Part shown: piece after piece, positions 40,571-52,832 of the stretch
Layout: each line of letters begins with the position of its first letter
How positions within the stretch are numbered: the stretch's first letter is position 1
NCBI RefSeq assembly: GCF_001625215.2
Contig: NC_030388.2
Location: 26,090,558-26,154,557 of the forward strand
Direction: 5' to 3'
Source of the DNA: Daucus carota subsp. sativus
Taxonomy: Eukaryota; Streptophyta; Magnoliopsida; Apiales; Apiaceae
DNA length: 64,000 nt
Program-made: the position numbers and the translations under genes
Notes under the pieces: model-generated
What the model was told of the DNA's origin: nothing
Databases searched by the model: none
What the model saw: only the letters and a program-made list of their open reading frames with translations

Positions 40571-40799
40571 CAAGTACTTTGGTAGTGAAAATGACACATT
40601 GAAAATGTGGATCAAATAAGAGAAAGTCTAAAAATAGAGCAGGGTTTTTGAACTTTTGTGTGTGTACACGAGTCACGACGTTTCGATAACATAAAATATA
40701 TCCTACTCGGCTACTCAACTGGTTAAAAACAATGGCTAGTTGTTCTATTTTCGCCTTCACATTCCAGTCCTTGGTCTTCACTATTTACACTGTAATCTA

Positions 40800-43200
40800 G
40801 TAATTATTTGAACTAGGCTTATATATCTTCTCCCTCTCATATTCTCAGGCGTCAGCACATGCATGCAGGTCGTATCTGCTCGCTCTTGTGTTTACACCAC
40901 AACACAAGTTGCCACGTATCGGTTCGGTTGGTTGACGGGCAAATAGCTAGAATATAACCCGTTAGATAACTCCCCTAGTACGAGGTTTTTTGAGAGTTGT
41001 CTAAAAATAAACCCGTATGAGATATGATCAAAATGAATAATATTATACTATCAGGGAGTTAGGCTCGTTTAACTGACCCAATTTCATCATATGCTTCATT
41101 TCTCTATAATATTTTTTTTTAATTATGTTTTAGCTCATTTATATATGAGGAAATGCTCCTGAATTTAGGTTATATTGATTTCTAACCCCTGATTTACATT
41201 ATTAATACCTACATAATTGTATTCAAACCACATTTACCCTTGGAATAAGGTCACTCTAAGGTCTGGCAATATTTTTATACATATATATTGATAAGTTCAG
41301 AAACTACAGATTTCAATGCAATAATATAACTTGAAAATATATTGTTATATAGTACAACTTGAGAATAATGATATCTCAGAGATATTCAACAAAAACACAA
41401 TCAACACTCAATTCTTTAGACTTTTCTCGGTTAATTAGCGCAGGTGATATCACGAGACTATGTCAATATTTAAGGCATGTAGTTCTTGAAGTTCCTACTT
41501 TTCTCTTCTGGTTCTTTTTTGCCAATACTTAATTATGATTAAAGACCCACCTCCACAATATGATCATCTTCACCTCCGCAATATGATCGTCTTTGTCGTA
41601 CCTCACATTATACAAAGATATTAATTATCAAGCTCATTACTTAAGTCGATAAAAAATATCAACTACATCGTTGATCTCCACAGTGTCTCAGTTTACTTAC
41701 TAAATAGATTTAATAGTATCAAAAACATCACTGCCTCTTAGCCTCTTAGCTAACAGGTTAGGCAGTACAAATGGCAAAAAATGGTTTACGGCAAATGATG
41801 AGTGAGTTGTAATTTTTTTCTTGCACCTTTGTACCAAACAAAGACATGGACACATATTTGTATTTTTTTTCAAAACTAATATATATATATATATATATAT
41901 AATATATATATATCTTAACTATGTATTTGGAAATAAATGAGAAGAATGCAACAAAATATTTCAAAAACTTGAATAAGAGATTCGTCCATACAACACCTTT
42001 TCTCTTATTTTAGTTTTCCATCAACAAACATTTTTTTTTGTTTCTTCTTCAGTAAAATCGAGTTTTATTCCACAAAACACGAATAACCCATTTGGATTGT
42101 TTCGTTTCGTTCTTTTTGAATTATTATTTGTGTGTTTGAGTGTCTTGATTTGTTGATGTGTCTCGATTTAGGCGTTGTGTTGGTTATATTGAAGATGAAT
42201 TTTATGATATATTGGGAGATATGAAAATCTCGCATCAAGAAAACTTCCGGCAGTTATATAGCTAGTGTCCGACAGGTATATAGTTGGGTATATAGTTGGG
42301 GTGCGTTTCGACCGATTGTGAAAATCGCATCAGTTCACCTCACAAAAAATATATGTTCATAACACCGCATTATTCATGAAATTATTATGAGGATTGATTG
42401 TGAAGTTACAGTTATCACATATGTAGGATAGATTGCTCGGGAAATCATTATCTTCACGTAATTTTCTAAATATTTGTATTCAGTTAGTTAAGCAATCCAC
42501 AAACAAAACGACTAATTATTTATTTATTTTTCAACCTTTATATAACAAACAGTAAGAGTAAAAGAACAAATACACATTAATAAATAATATTTTATCCTTT
42601 TTAGTTTTATTACGTGGTACCAATAGCAAACCAGGTAAATTCTTTTGAATTCTTGCATTCTTTTTTCGCTTTTCTAATCTTATTTATTACTATCATTGTA
42701 AATTAAATAAATTAAACTCTTTTCGCTACTAATGAAAAAAGTAAAAATCTTTTCATTTATAATATAAAATAATAATATTTCAGCTATAACAATAATGAAT
42801 AATACTATTACTTTGATGGGTGAGTATTACTCTAATGAAAAAAGATCTTTTCATTAACCATACAAAAATAAACAATAATTATATATATAACAAATCAATT
42901 ATTTTTAAAAAGCATATATAAGAAATGACACTATATACATGCATCCATGCGTTAAAATAAAATACTTTTACAAACATTTTAGAAAGTAAACAAAAGGCCG
43001 GATTTGAGATTTCCATAATTTATTCATCCATGCGGTTCTACTAAGCGATATTCAAAAAGACTGCATTTTCACACGTTTGGCAACTAGATTTGACTAGTAC
43101 TTCCAAACTATGCATGTCAAATACACACTACTCGGATAATAAACACTATTGTTACACACGTGCTCTTGAAGTACACATGATTGAGCAGGTGTGGCTAGAT
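40800..43200. other. Spacer between the two bHLH genes
   Basis: AT-rich DNA with an (AT)n microsatellite at about 41879-41913 and no protein-like frame. It is long for a tandem pair and probably holds decayed repeats. Confidence 0.5.
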
Positions 43201-43244
43201 TAGAAGCTTCGTTAATTACAGGCATAGACAGTTTAAGACTAAAT

Positions 43245-45155
43245 TCAAGAATGAAACAAGAAGCTCCCATGCGTGTGAGAAGGTTCTACGCGGCTGTGGC
43301 GAAACTTCTTCTCTACTTGGAATAATGTTCTGTGTACTTCCTGTTCTACTTCCGCGGCTCCAACCTACATATAACAAATCCCAGCTTGTGCTTAATTTTT
43401 GAATTTGTTTGTTTATTGTCTTTATTTAGTTATAAAGACAATATTATTTGCAGAGTGCGAGTAAAATTTATTTTCCGCATTTTTATTGTATTCAACTGTA
43501 TATTCTCAATAATAAAAAGTATAAAGAGTATTGTTTGCAGAGTGGCGAGTAAAATTTATTTGTATTTTTAAAACAAAAGTATATATTTTAACTTTGTTTG
43601 ACTGTACTTATTTTCTTAAAAGTACGATGCTAGTTTTGGGAAAGAGAATATTTATATATTTTTTAAAACATAAGTATTTAAAAGCTATTTACAATTGATG
43701 AAATTTCAGTATTAATTGCAATTTTTTTTCAGAAATAAGTATTTATTTTTCAAAAATAAGATATCGAATTTTTGAAGTTGAAGTAGATTATAAAGCAGTC
43801 TTCAAGTTTTACACCGAATTTTTAAGAAACCTCCAAATTTTTCGGTTTGAAAATTAATGATTAGTTTTATATTTTACGTTCTAAAAGAATAGTGCTTGCT
43901 AACTTTATTTAAAAAATGATCAGATTTTGAGAAATTAAAGGGAGCCATTTTTTCAAAAGACACGGAAACAAATCTGATTATTTATTTATGAATTTTCAAA
44001 AATGATCAATTTTTTGAATTCCCTTTTAAAATACTTCACCCACTCTGTAATCTACTCCAAAATTTCTTACCTTAGTTTCGATTCCTAGAACGGCAGAAAA
44101 TTGTTGAGGCAAGAACTTGGATTGTATGAGTCTGACATTTGAGTTGGTATGCTTCAAACACTTCAAAACCTCCAGCATTGAATCTACTCCAGATGAAGGA
44201 CGTGCAACATCTATTCTTATTTTAGCTTGCTCCATTTCTGATTCCTCCTCACCTCTACTTCCCTCTATTGCTCCCAGCATCTCTTTCTGCTGTCTCCTCA
44301 GCTCTTCTCTACATTTCTTCAACTCTTGAACCTCTTGAGCCGCTGTTAATATTATGGAATGTTTATCCCTCTGCCAACATTTATAAGACCACAACACTAT
44401 TTTCATATCACTTGTACCATAGACAACACTAATGGGGTCTGGAATTTTATGCAGGTTCCATCATTATTAATGAGATTACAGCAAATAAAAATCCGTCACC
44501 TAACTAAAAATTGATTGTTATTGTGTGCTCATGAACACACACTAGAAATAATCGTATACTCTATCTGTCTGTCACACAGTAGGTTCTTTACGTTGCTTTT
44601 TGGCACGTAATTTGAGGCTATTATAAAATATAGTTTCATAATATTTTCTTAAACTTTTTTTTCCCGAATAAAAGTTTGACGTTCAAACTTTTATTTTAAA
44701 AAATTAATTTAGAAAATGTTATGGAACTATATACTTTATAGGAGTCTCAAATACGTGCAAAAAGTGAATGCAAACAACCTGCTGGACGGAGATGGTATAT
44801 AAGTTGCTTAATATTATGAAAGGGAAGAACAAACCTTGGTTCCAGAGGGCAACAAAGCATGCAAGCGCATGTAATTGTTCTTCTGCTTCTCCCTCCTCAT
44901 CCTCTCACTCAGCATGTGTCGTCGACACCGTTCCTTCTCCGAATAATCACACATTTCCCGATCACTAGTACTCATACTCCTCATCAAGAACTCCCTCATT
45001 CTTTTCTTCACATTAACACCACCACTCCCAACCGCTGGAGCTTCATTCACTGATTGCTGTGTATAAGAAACAAAAGCACTTGGCTGGGCCAGAACCTCCT
45101 CTTGGGGCCATGAGAAATCAGCTGGTTGAGAATGATAAGCAAAGAAGTGCTCCAT
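43245..45155 (-). CDS. bHLH transcription factor, bHLH92-like, copy B, 246 aa
   Basis: Exons on the minus strand: 45155-44835, 44370-44071, 43364-43245 (stop TGA). The start MEHFFAYHSQPADFSWPQEE is followed by AQPSAFVSYTQ, shared with copy A. The basic helix is RCRRHMLSERMRREKQKNNY, then MRLHALLPSGTK and RDKHSIILTAAQEVQELKK. The ACT-like end has KIRIDVARPSSGVDSMLEVL, FLPQQFSAVLGIETK and VGAAEVEQEVHRTLFQVEKK. Intron positions equal those of copy A exactly, so the two arose by tandem duplication. The last exon is four codons longer than in copy A. Its basic region is closer to the remembered bHLH92 consensus than copy A's, so B may be the less changed copy. Confidence 0.92.
44559..44795. mobile_element. 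Degenerate Stowaway-like MITE in bHLH copy B intron 1
   Basis: Left CTCTATCTGTCTGTCACAC and right GCTGGACGGAGATGG are imperfect inverse ends, with TA on both sides (44557-44558 and 44796-44797). It lies wholly inside intron 1 (44371-44834). Confidence 0.6.
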
Positions 45156-45247
45156 CTCTTACTAATCCAGCTCACTAGCTAGCAACTTAAAAGTTAAAAT
45201 CTTAAAATAACGGTCTTGTTTGGATGAAGGGAGATAGGGCGTGTTTG

Positions 45248-45255
45248 TTTATATA
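45248..45255 (-). promoter_or_regulatory. TATA box and conserved upstream box of bHLH copy B
   Basis: TATATAAA on the minus strand about 95 bp upstream of the ATG. Just further upstream (about 45265-45303) the minus strand reads TTGACCCACATGTTCAACAT, including a W-box core TTGACC. Copy A has the related TTGATCCACATTTTCAATGT at the matching place (about 40588-40612). Confidence 0.6.
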
Positions 45256-45632
45256 TCAAGTGAAAAGATGCATGTTGAACATGTGGGTCAACAGAAAAAA
45301 GTCGAAGCAGAGTTATTTTCGTTGAGTGGTCAAAGTGTTCGCGTTTGTTTGTGGTGCAAACATTCTTCTTCGAGATAGTGAGTATCCGTACAAAACTATT
45401 TAAAATTCCCACTTGTTTTCAAAATCCTTGTTAAGAATAAAAGAAATATATGTCCACATGTAAAATTCTCATTCCTTCCGCGTTTTGGCTCCCGGTCTTT
45501 AATATATTATCTCAAGATTTTGTAGTTCTTGAACGGGCAGTTAGCTTAAACGCTCAAAAGTTTAAATTAGTTATTATGACAAGCGATCTGAATTATATAT
45601 TTTATTTTTTTATGAAATTATGTTATATATAA

Positions 45633-47123
45633 CTAGTTGAGAACCCGCGCGTTGCGGCGGCCTATAAAAATTATATTAATGATTTAATTTTAATATTTGT
45701 AGAATAAATTAATTTTGTGGCTATTTATAAAAAATATATTGATGATTCAAAATTAATATTTGTAGGATAAAATAAATTTTGTATTATAAAAATCTTGATG
45801 TGATACCAATACTAATATATAAAATTGTAAAATTGGACTATAATTCATGGTGAAAAAATAAAAAAAATTATACATGTAATTAACAATTTAAAGCCTGACG
45901 AATTTTAATTTTAGTTTAGTTTTTTTTGAAAAATAATCATGCTCTTGCATTGTCACCTTCCGCCAATTTTTTTGGATTGATTGTGCACAAAAACATCTGA
46001 CTTAAATCCGTGAGGTTGTAGTATTGAGAGAGAGGAGTTTGTGTTTAGATGATCCAAAACCTTACGATTATAGGGGTATTTATAGGTGCAGAGAGACTTG
46101 TGTGCTACTCTTTCCCATAATTAAATAATCAGATTAAAACTTTCAAGCTAGTATATTCCGTAAATAATCAGAAACAATATCAGATTCTGAAACTTACTTC
46201 TAATGTACCAGAAACTAAAAAAGGTAGTTCTAATTTTTGATATTTTTCATCCAAAAATTAAAAAATAGAACAGAGAGATGTGAAAGGCGCCACCTACACG
46301 CCCCTCGCTTCACCACCATATTTTCCTGTATACAAAATAAATCATATAAAAATTAACAACGAACATGTCCGATGAACAAAACAAATATTATAAAACAATA
46401 ACCAACAAACATACATCACTAATAGTTAATTTATTGATATCATCCATCAATATCATGTCAAGACTATATTCTTTTCCCCTGTTTCAATTTGTCGACTCCC
46501 ACATAGCGATCTATAACTACATTTGCTTGCAACAACCTTTATATTTTTAATACTATATAAACAGCCTTCACTTATCGTTGCAGAAGAACGGCATCACCGA
46601 GTTAGAAATCAAGCAATAGAACTATCACCGAAGAGAGGTAGAGTTGTGGTATTGAGAGAGAGGAGGTTGTGTTTAAATGATCCAAAACTCTACAATCCAT
46701 AGGGTATTTATAGGTGAAGATAGACTTGTGTTCTACTCTTTCCCATAATTAAATAATTTGGAAAAAAATCAGATTAAACTTTCAAGCTGCTATATTCCAT
46801 AAATAATCTGAAACAAAATCAGATTCTGAAACTTGCTTCTAATATACCCGAAACTAAAAAAGGTAGTTTGTAATACTCTTTCCCATAATTAAATAATCTG
46901 AAACAAAATCGGATTAAAACTTTCAAACTATCATATTCCATAAATAATCTGAAACAAAATCGGATTCTGAAACTTACTTCTAATATACCCGAAACTAAAA
47001 AAGGTAGTTCTAATTTTTGATATTTTTCATCCAAAAATTCCAGAAAATTAGAAAAATAGAACATAGCGATGTGAGAGGCGCCACCTACACGCCCCTCGCT
47101 TCTCCTTTATATAAGTATATTGA
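45633..47123 (-). mobile_element. Non-autonomous Helitron between bHLH and PUR5
   Basis: Read on the minus strand, the 5' end is TCAATATACTTATATAAAGG (from 47123, preceded by A at 47124). The 3' end is a GC-rich imperfect hairpin (CCGCCGCAACGCGCGGG), then TTCTCAACTAG, followed by T (45632). The A^T target and CTAG end fit a Helitron. Inside are repeated blocks: GGCGCCACCTACACGCCCCT at about 46288 and 47077; GATCCAAAAC near 46050 and 46679; and three copies of CTCTTTCCCATAATTAAATAA near 46108, 46736 and 46875. No Rep/helicase coding. Confidence 0.75.
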
Positions 47124-47259
47124 TTGTTTAATTATTATTATTATGTTTTAGAAACAGCTACATAGCTAGCAAACTTGCAATTAAGAAAGTTTTTCCGAAT
47201 AGCTTTTTTTAAAATTAATATTTTCAATTCAGATCGATGTTCCAATCTGCTAAATATTA

Positions 47260-47461
47260 CTCCCTCCCGTCCCTCTCAAGGCGCATATAAAACATAGCTT
47301 CATTATTTTTTTGAAAATTTTCTTTTTTGTATAAAAGTTTAGATAGTAAATTGTTATTCAGAAAAAAAAAATTAAAATAATTTATCTAATTATATTTTAA
47401 TAAGAACATTAGAATGCGTGCCTAGCCCCATCTTCGAAAAAATTGAGGGGCACCGAGGGAG
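47260..47461. mobile_element. Stowaway MITE
   Basis: Left CTCCCTCCCGTCCCTCTCAA and right GGGGCACCGAGGGAG, with TA at 47258-47259 and 47462-47463. It lies just beyond the Helitron and about 550 bp from the PUR5 stop. Confidence 0.75.
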
Positions 47462-48008
47462 TAACTGTTAACCGGTCTAATTTGAAAAAAAAAAAGAAAA
47501 AAGACGAGTGTTAAGCAAGGATTACAATCAGAAATCTGGAACTCTAATAAGCCTAGAGAAAATACTTGCTTTTCTCATGAGAGAACTCTCTCAACATCAG
47601 TCCATTTATAACAAAAGTTCCACAAACCTTTTATGATATTCATCAAAGTGCTTGAAGCAAATACCCAATTAGGGATGCCTTCAGCTTTAAACACGAAACT
47701 ACCGGAATGAATAATCCATAAAACTGCATATAGTACTCCCTGACAAGTAACAAACTCAGTTAAAGAATGAAAGTTCCGGCAATACAAGTAACACATTTTG
47801 ACGTTTCTGTTATACACCATCCCTAAGTATATCTTTCTTCTTTCATTATGCCTGTATCGTAAGTTGCAGATACAACATTAGTCAATACATTCATTTCATG
47901 ATCACCCCTAGAACTGCATCTCACAACGTAGCTAGTACTTTGACAGTTGTAGCTGCAAAAATCTAACCAGGGAGATGAAAACACTTGGTTACAAAAATCA
48001 GAGGCATA

Positions 48009-51000
48009 CTACTGATAGCTCACTCCATCACCCTTTACAACTTCACCAATCCGATATGCTACATTTGTTGCTTGTGCATCTTCCAGTAGTCTAAGAGCTG
48101 CCTCCTTGCTAACGACAAGGACCATTCCAATTCCCATATTAAATGTACGCCTCATTTCAGCATCTTCCACACTTCCGGCCTTACAGTTGATAAAAAACAG
48201 AGATAAAATGGTAAGAAAAAATTTATGAAGTAACGTGAGCAAGACATTATTGGTGGGAACTTTAAAGTGAGCTTGACAAAACTGAAACTACAATGTTTGC
48301 CAAAATTTTAATTGCTTCACTCAGGCTTTTATTTGCAAATGACGTTCCGTATAGTCGATGGAAATGACGATGCACTTTAGCAACAAAATTATAGATAAAG
48401 ATGCATATAAAATGTCTCACCTTTTGTATCCATTTGAATATAGGAGGAACTACCCAAGAATCCTTAAAAATAACAGCTCCAAGACCTTCTGGAAACACCC
48501 GGGGAATATTATCCGTAAAACCACCACCTGTGATGTGGGCGATACCTTTGACACCGCCCTTGCTAATTATATCAAGGACCTGCTTTTGCCAAATTTGATT
48601 ATAATCTAAAACCACCTGTAAATAATAATATTTACAAACATATGCAAAACATATATGTACTCTACCTGCTTCACGTATATAACAGTAGGAGCCATCAAGG
48701 CTTCAGCTAGTGTAGCCGATTCACCAGGAAGATTGTCTTTCAACGAGAGCCCACTTCTAGTAAGGACCCTGCAGATATGCACCACAAACATTAGGCAAAG
48801 TGGAAAGAATAGAGTAAAAGCAATCAACAATCAATATATTTTCAGATACATAGATATTCTAAAATAATCGAACACAATGCAAAAATTTGACATGTATTAC
48901 AAAGGAGTTTAAGACCTTCTGACAAGAGAGAAACCGTTCGAGTGAATTCCACTAGAAGGTAGGCCAATTAACACATCTCCATCCACAATGTTTTTTCCAT
49001 TAATAACTGAATCCTTTTTTACGCTGCCAACCGCAAAACCACTAAGGTCATACTCACCATCGGCATAGAAATCTGGCATTTCTGCAGTCTAGAGGGCAAA
49101 AAACTTCAACTAGAAATTTCACATTTGCAGGCTTAACATAACACTCGCATGCACACACAACCGAATGAAATTCTATATAGGATATGTGCCATTTCACTGA
49201 TATCATCAAGTAACAGTGTTTTTGTGATTAGAGAGGCTTAGTCAAGTAAAGAACACAGAATAAAGCACCAAGCAGGAAGATGCAATTGTCTAGAACTTGT
49301 AAATATATCTAAAGGGTCAAATAATCTCCCTCTATCCACTTAATACTTAATATGTTCTTAGTGTGCCCACCACAAATTCATAATCATATAACCGTGCCAG
49401 CAACATACATTATATACTGACATTATTAAAACCTTGAAAATACAGAAATTAATGTTACGTAAATAAAGTATTATGTACAGGTTCTAATACATTACAAATC
49501 CCCCCTTCGCAAAATGAACAAATGTATAATGAAATGGCATAGCAGGATTTGTTTTAACTAGATATACTGTCAACACATTGAATCATGTACAGCGGAAGCA
49601 GCCGACTTGCTCATTTAAATAATTTATAAGTATTAGAGAGCAACCACAAATACCTCTCCTCCTAAAAGAACACACTCGGATTGCTGACAGCCTTCAACAA
49701 TGCCTTTTATAACCTTAATAACCAAGAAAAAAACATTAATAAGATAAATTATGTATTCAAAGACAGACACGAAACTGCAAACACATTGCTTACCTTCTCA
49801 GCAAGATCAACATCAAGACGACTAGTTGCATAGTAATCAAGGAAAAATAATGGCTTTGCACCAGAAGTAACAATATCATTGACACTCATAGCAACCCAAA
49901 TGAAAGTGCATTAGTACACTTTAAGGGAGTTAAGCTTTTGCAGTAAAAGATGCAGAATCAGTATTGCTATTTACCAGATCGATGCCTATAGTGTCATGAA
50001 TTCCAGTTTCAAATGCTAACTTAAGTTTGGTTCCTACACCATCTGTGCCAGCCACAAGATAGGAATCCCCTGCTCCAAAAAGGGGTGATTTATCAAAATC
50101 AGAACTCCAATACTCAAAACCATTGCTTGCACAAACAAAAACACACATATATATAGCCACAAGGCAAGCATCAAAAGATTATCTCCCTGCTTATCTTAAA
50201 CTTAAATCACAACAAAACCTCTAAAAACTGACACAAGGTAAACTAATCACCTCTAAAACAATATTTTCCTTTGGCCCAGACATGGGAAATCTCAACAAAA
50301 CAGGGATTCTAAGAAAATTATAATATTTTTAAATAAACTTGTGTAATTGTCCTGTCAAGTTTGTATATTGTACTTCTCAAAAATTACATGTGCGCGCAAA
50401 TTTATATACCTAATAAACCGTAAATAAAAATATGTAATTTTATTACAGAAAATGTAATTATACATGTATATAATCAATATTTTACATTCATTATCATATC
50501 ATTGTTGACACAGCTTTTTTCCAAAGTAAATTGGTGCAGAATTAAGATGAGCCAGACTTAAAAAATTGAATAAAAATCGTCCTCAGTGGGCTTGGATACA
50601 CATTCAGTCTATCTCCCAAATATTCGTGAATAACTTTTAACCAAGTCTAGTAGTCACCCTGTTTCTCTTTTCTCTATTTTATTTTTTGCACATGCCTAGA
50701 ATCAACATCTTCACTCGTCAAACCAGTGCACTTACAGGTGCACGTTATACTTGAAATTTATTTTTTAAATATGATACATCATAATATCAAAGTTGTATTT
50801 GTTAAGTTAAGAACACTCTTAAAATTCATATATGATCAATTTACAGTTTATCTAATACATCACAAAAAACCTTGAACATTTATAGTGCCGATTCTATATA
50901 TATACAGCTAAATCAGCTAACACTGGGATTAACGGATACTTCGTGGACCAATTATAACCTCAATAAGTGCGAGATAGTAAAATTGTTATGCCATGTCAAA

Positions 51001-52151
51001 AGGAAACTGTAGATTTATGTGTCTAAGCCTATGTTACCCGGACTCTTCATTTTGCCTCGAGTACCCGTGTCGGACACTCGACACTCGGACATGGGTATGG
51101 ACACTCCGACACTTACTTTAGGCCAAAAACATGTGAAATTTTCAAGATATTGCCGAGTCCGACACTCGGACATGTATCCAGTTTGGACACTTTCAGCCGA
51201 GTCCGGGTAACATAGGTCTAAGCTGAGAACATGCGCAATAAACTGATTACCTACTTGCCTCACATTACTTAGAAATATATTCTCTACAGTGATAGATTTT
51301 TCCTGTTATAGTTGTCAAGCACATAAAGGTATAAGTTATAACCTACATAATATGATCAACTTAAGCCAACAAGTATGAGTAAGCAATCTTGTAAGTGAGA
51401 AACCCAACTCAATCATACAAAAAACGATTCAAATTTGTAATATATACAAGCAGGTGTAAGCCTGAACTTCTCCCAACATTTCTATTTATCATCACATGAG
51501 TCGCACATTTATAGACTTGAAGTTCTAAGCCTATAACATAGATAATACTTGTCGAATAATACTAATGATAGTTCACACATTATACACACAGCTGCATAAT
51601 ATTACCATTTGCAAGTTAAAAATCATAAAAGCACAAGTTGATTTCAATATGACACTAAAAAATGAGGTTGGTTCTGATGTGAACGATATTTTTTAATACC
51701 AAATACTTCCAAAAAGATTGAAAACATTATCAAAGTTAGGTACAAAGCCAAGTTTCCATGTAGAAAAAAAGAGGGAAAAGGAAATACCAAAAGGATAAAG
51801 TCCACCGAATCCTCCTATCCCGGGGGTCATTTTAGCGATTCTTTTTACAAGCTCTGATCCAGCATCAATGTCAACACCGGCACTTTTGTAAGTAAGCCCC
51901 ACCTCATTTTTGTTGCTCTCGTCCACATATGTATTAGAGATTGAGTACAAAATTCTAGTGCTAGCCTTTCTAGATCTTCTACACAACGATTCTTTGGGAG
52001 CGAATGAATATGCAGAAAGCCTATTTGAGAAGTAACGGAGAACAGGGACATGCAACTTCGCCACAGATATTTCCAAGTTTGGACTACAAAGGCTAAGCGA
52101 TGTCGAATTGCATCTTGCAAGGTCAATACTTGCTCCAAAATTCGTGTTCAT
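48009..52151 (-). CDS. PUR5: Phosphoribosylformylglycinamidine cyclo-ligase (AIR synthetase), plastid, 408 aa
   Basis: Exons on the minus strand: 52151-51788, 50069-49975, 49895-49794, 49713-49654, 49088-48916, 48768-48666, 48579-48421, 48179-48009. The enzyme turns FGAM plus ATP into AIR, step five of de novo purine synthesis. The first 85 or so residues are Ser/Arg-rich, a likely transit peptide. Then come [15 protein letters not shown], the ATP-binding [15 protein letters not shown] (residues 128-142), [78 protein letters not shown] and the C-terminus [12 protein letters not shown]. Collinearity with remembered Arabidopsis PUR5 is very strong. The 79-nt intron before VAMS (49896-49974) ends in GG, not AG. 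A 5'-UTR exon ends at a donor at 52672/52671. Intron 1 (50070-51787) carries a 187-bp MITE. Confidence 0.96.
51029..51215. mobile_element. hAT-like MITE with 8-bp target duplication, in PUR5 intron 1
   Basis: Perfect 17-bp terminal inverted repeats CTATGTTACCCGGACTC / GAGTCCGGGTAACATAG, flanked by the exact 8-bp duplication GTCTAAGC (51021-51028 and 51216-51223). The interior holds several GTCGGACACTCG-type phrases. An 8-bp duplication points to the hAT superfamily. The ends resemble a family I recall as widespread in asterids. Confidence 0.92.
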
Positions 52152-52630
52152 TGATCCAGGACAAGAGTAAGGTAGGACTGTACAAATATTATACAAGAAA
52201 TCAAACAAGATTTAAAAGCATTTTTGAAAGATATTTGCATACTGAACTTCCACCCACATGCTAACTTATTGAATGAAATTTTAAAACTATTTAAACCAAT
52301 ATTGCATAAATACAACCCTATCATATTAGCTGATATACATATAAGAGTGAAATTCCACAAACTGTTTAGTTAGAAAGCTCAGTTGCATAAAGTGAAGTCT
52401 GTTTTTGAGTCATCCGATTACGAAACAGAGCAATTAACACAATCAAATTTAATAAGATCGTAGCAATATTGTTAACATCTGTTAGTTGAAATACGCCAAT
52501 AATCATAAAAATCGTAGATACATACTATTAGAGCTACACTAAGTATAGTATCAGTTATTATGCTATAAAATGCAATCGTAGGGGCAATAAATTAACACAG
52601 AAGGTAGCAATTTTGTGCAACAGAAAATGC

Positions 52631-52631
<1 letters not shown>

Positions 52632-52667
<36 letters not shown>
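52632..52667. repeat. (GA)n microsatellite at the PUR5 leader intron donor
   Basis: About 35 bp of GA, CT on the coding strand, within a few bases of the 5'-UTR donor CTCCG|GTAACT (52672/52671). This places it in the first bases of the leader intron. Confidence 0.9.
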
Positions 52668-52669
<2 letters not shown>

Positions 52670-52832
52670 ACCGGAGATTGGTGGTTGAAGCAGAAGCAAG
52701 GTGAAAAATGAGAACGGTCGTGAGGAGGGTTTAAGCTAGGGTTTTGCAGCTCAGCTCTTCCCTCTTTTTTATTTTTTGTTTTTATTTCGAAGGCGGAAAG
52801 AATAGGCTTGGAGCTTTTGAATTGGGACGGTA

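Noticed and set aside
46819-47064. 81-codon minus-strand frame with internal repeats
   Set aside because: The repeats are those of the Helitron itself; not a protein gene.
48580-48615. Alternative acceptor giving 12 extra codons ([12 protein letters not shown]) in PUR5
   Set aside because: The family joins VIYVKQ directly to VLDII. The acceptor AAAAGCAG at 48580 restores this, so the upstream acceptor is probably not the main one.
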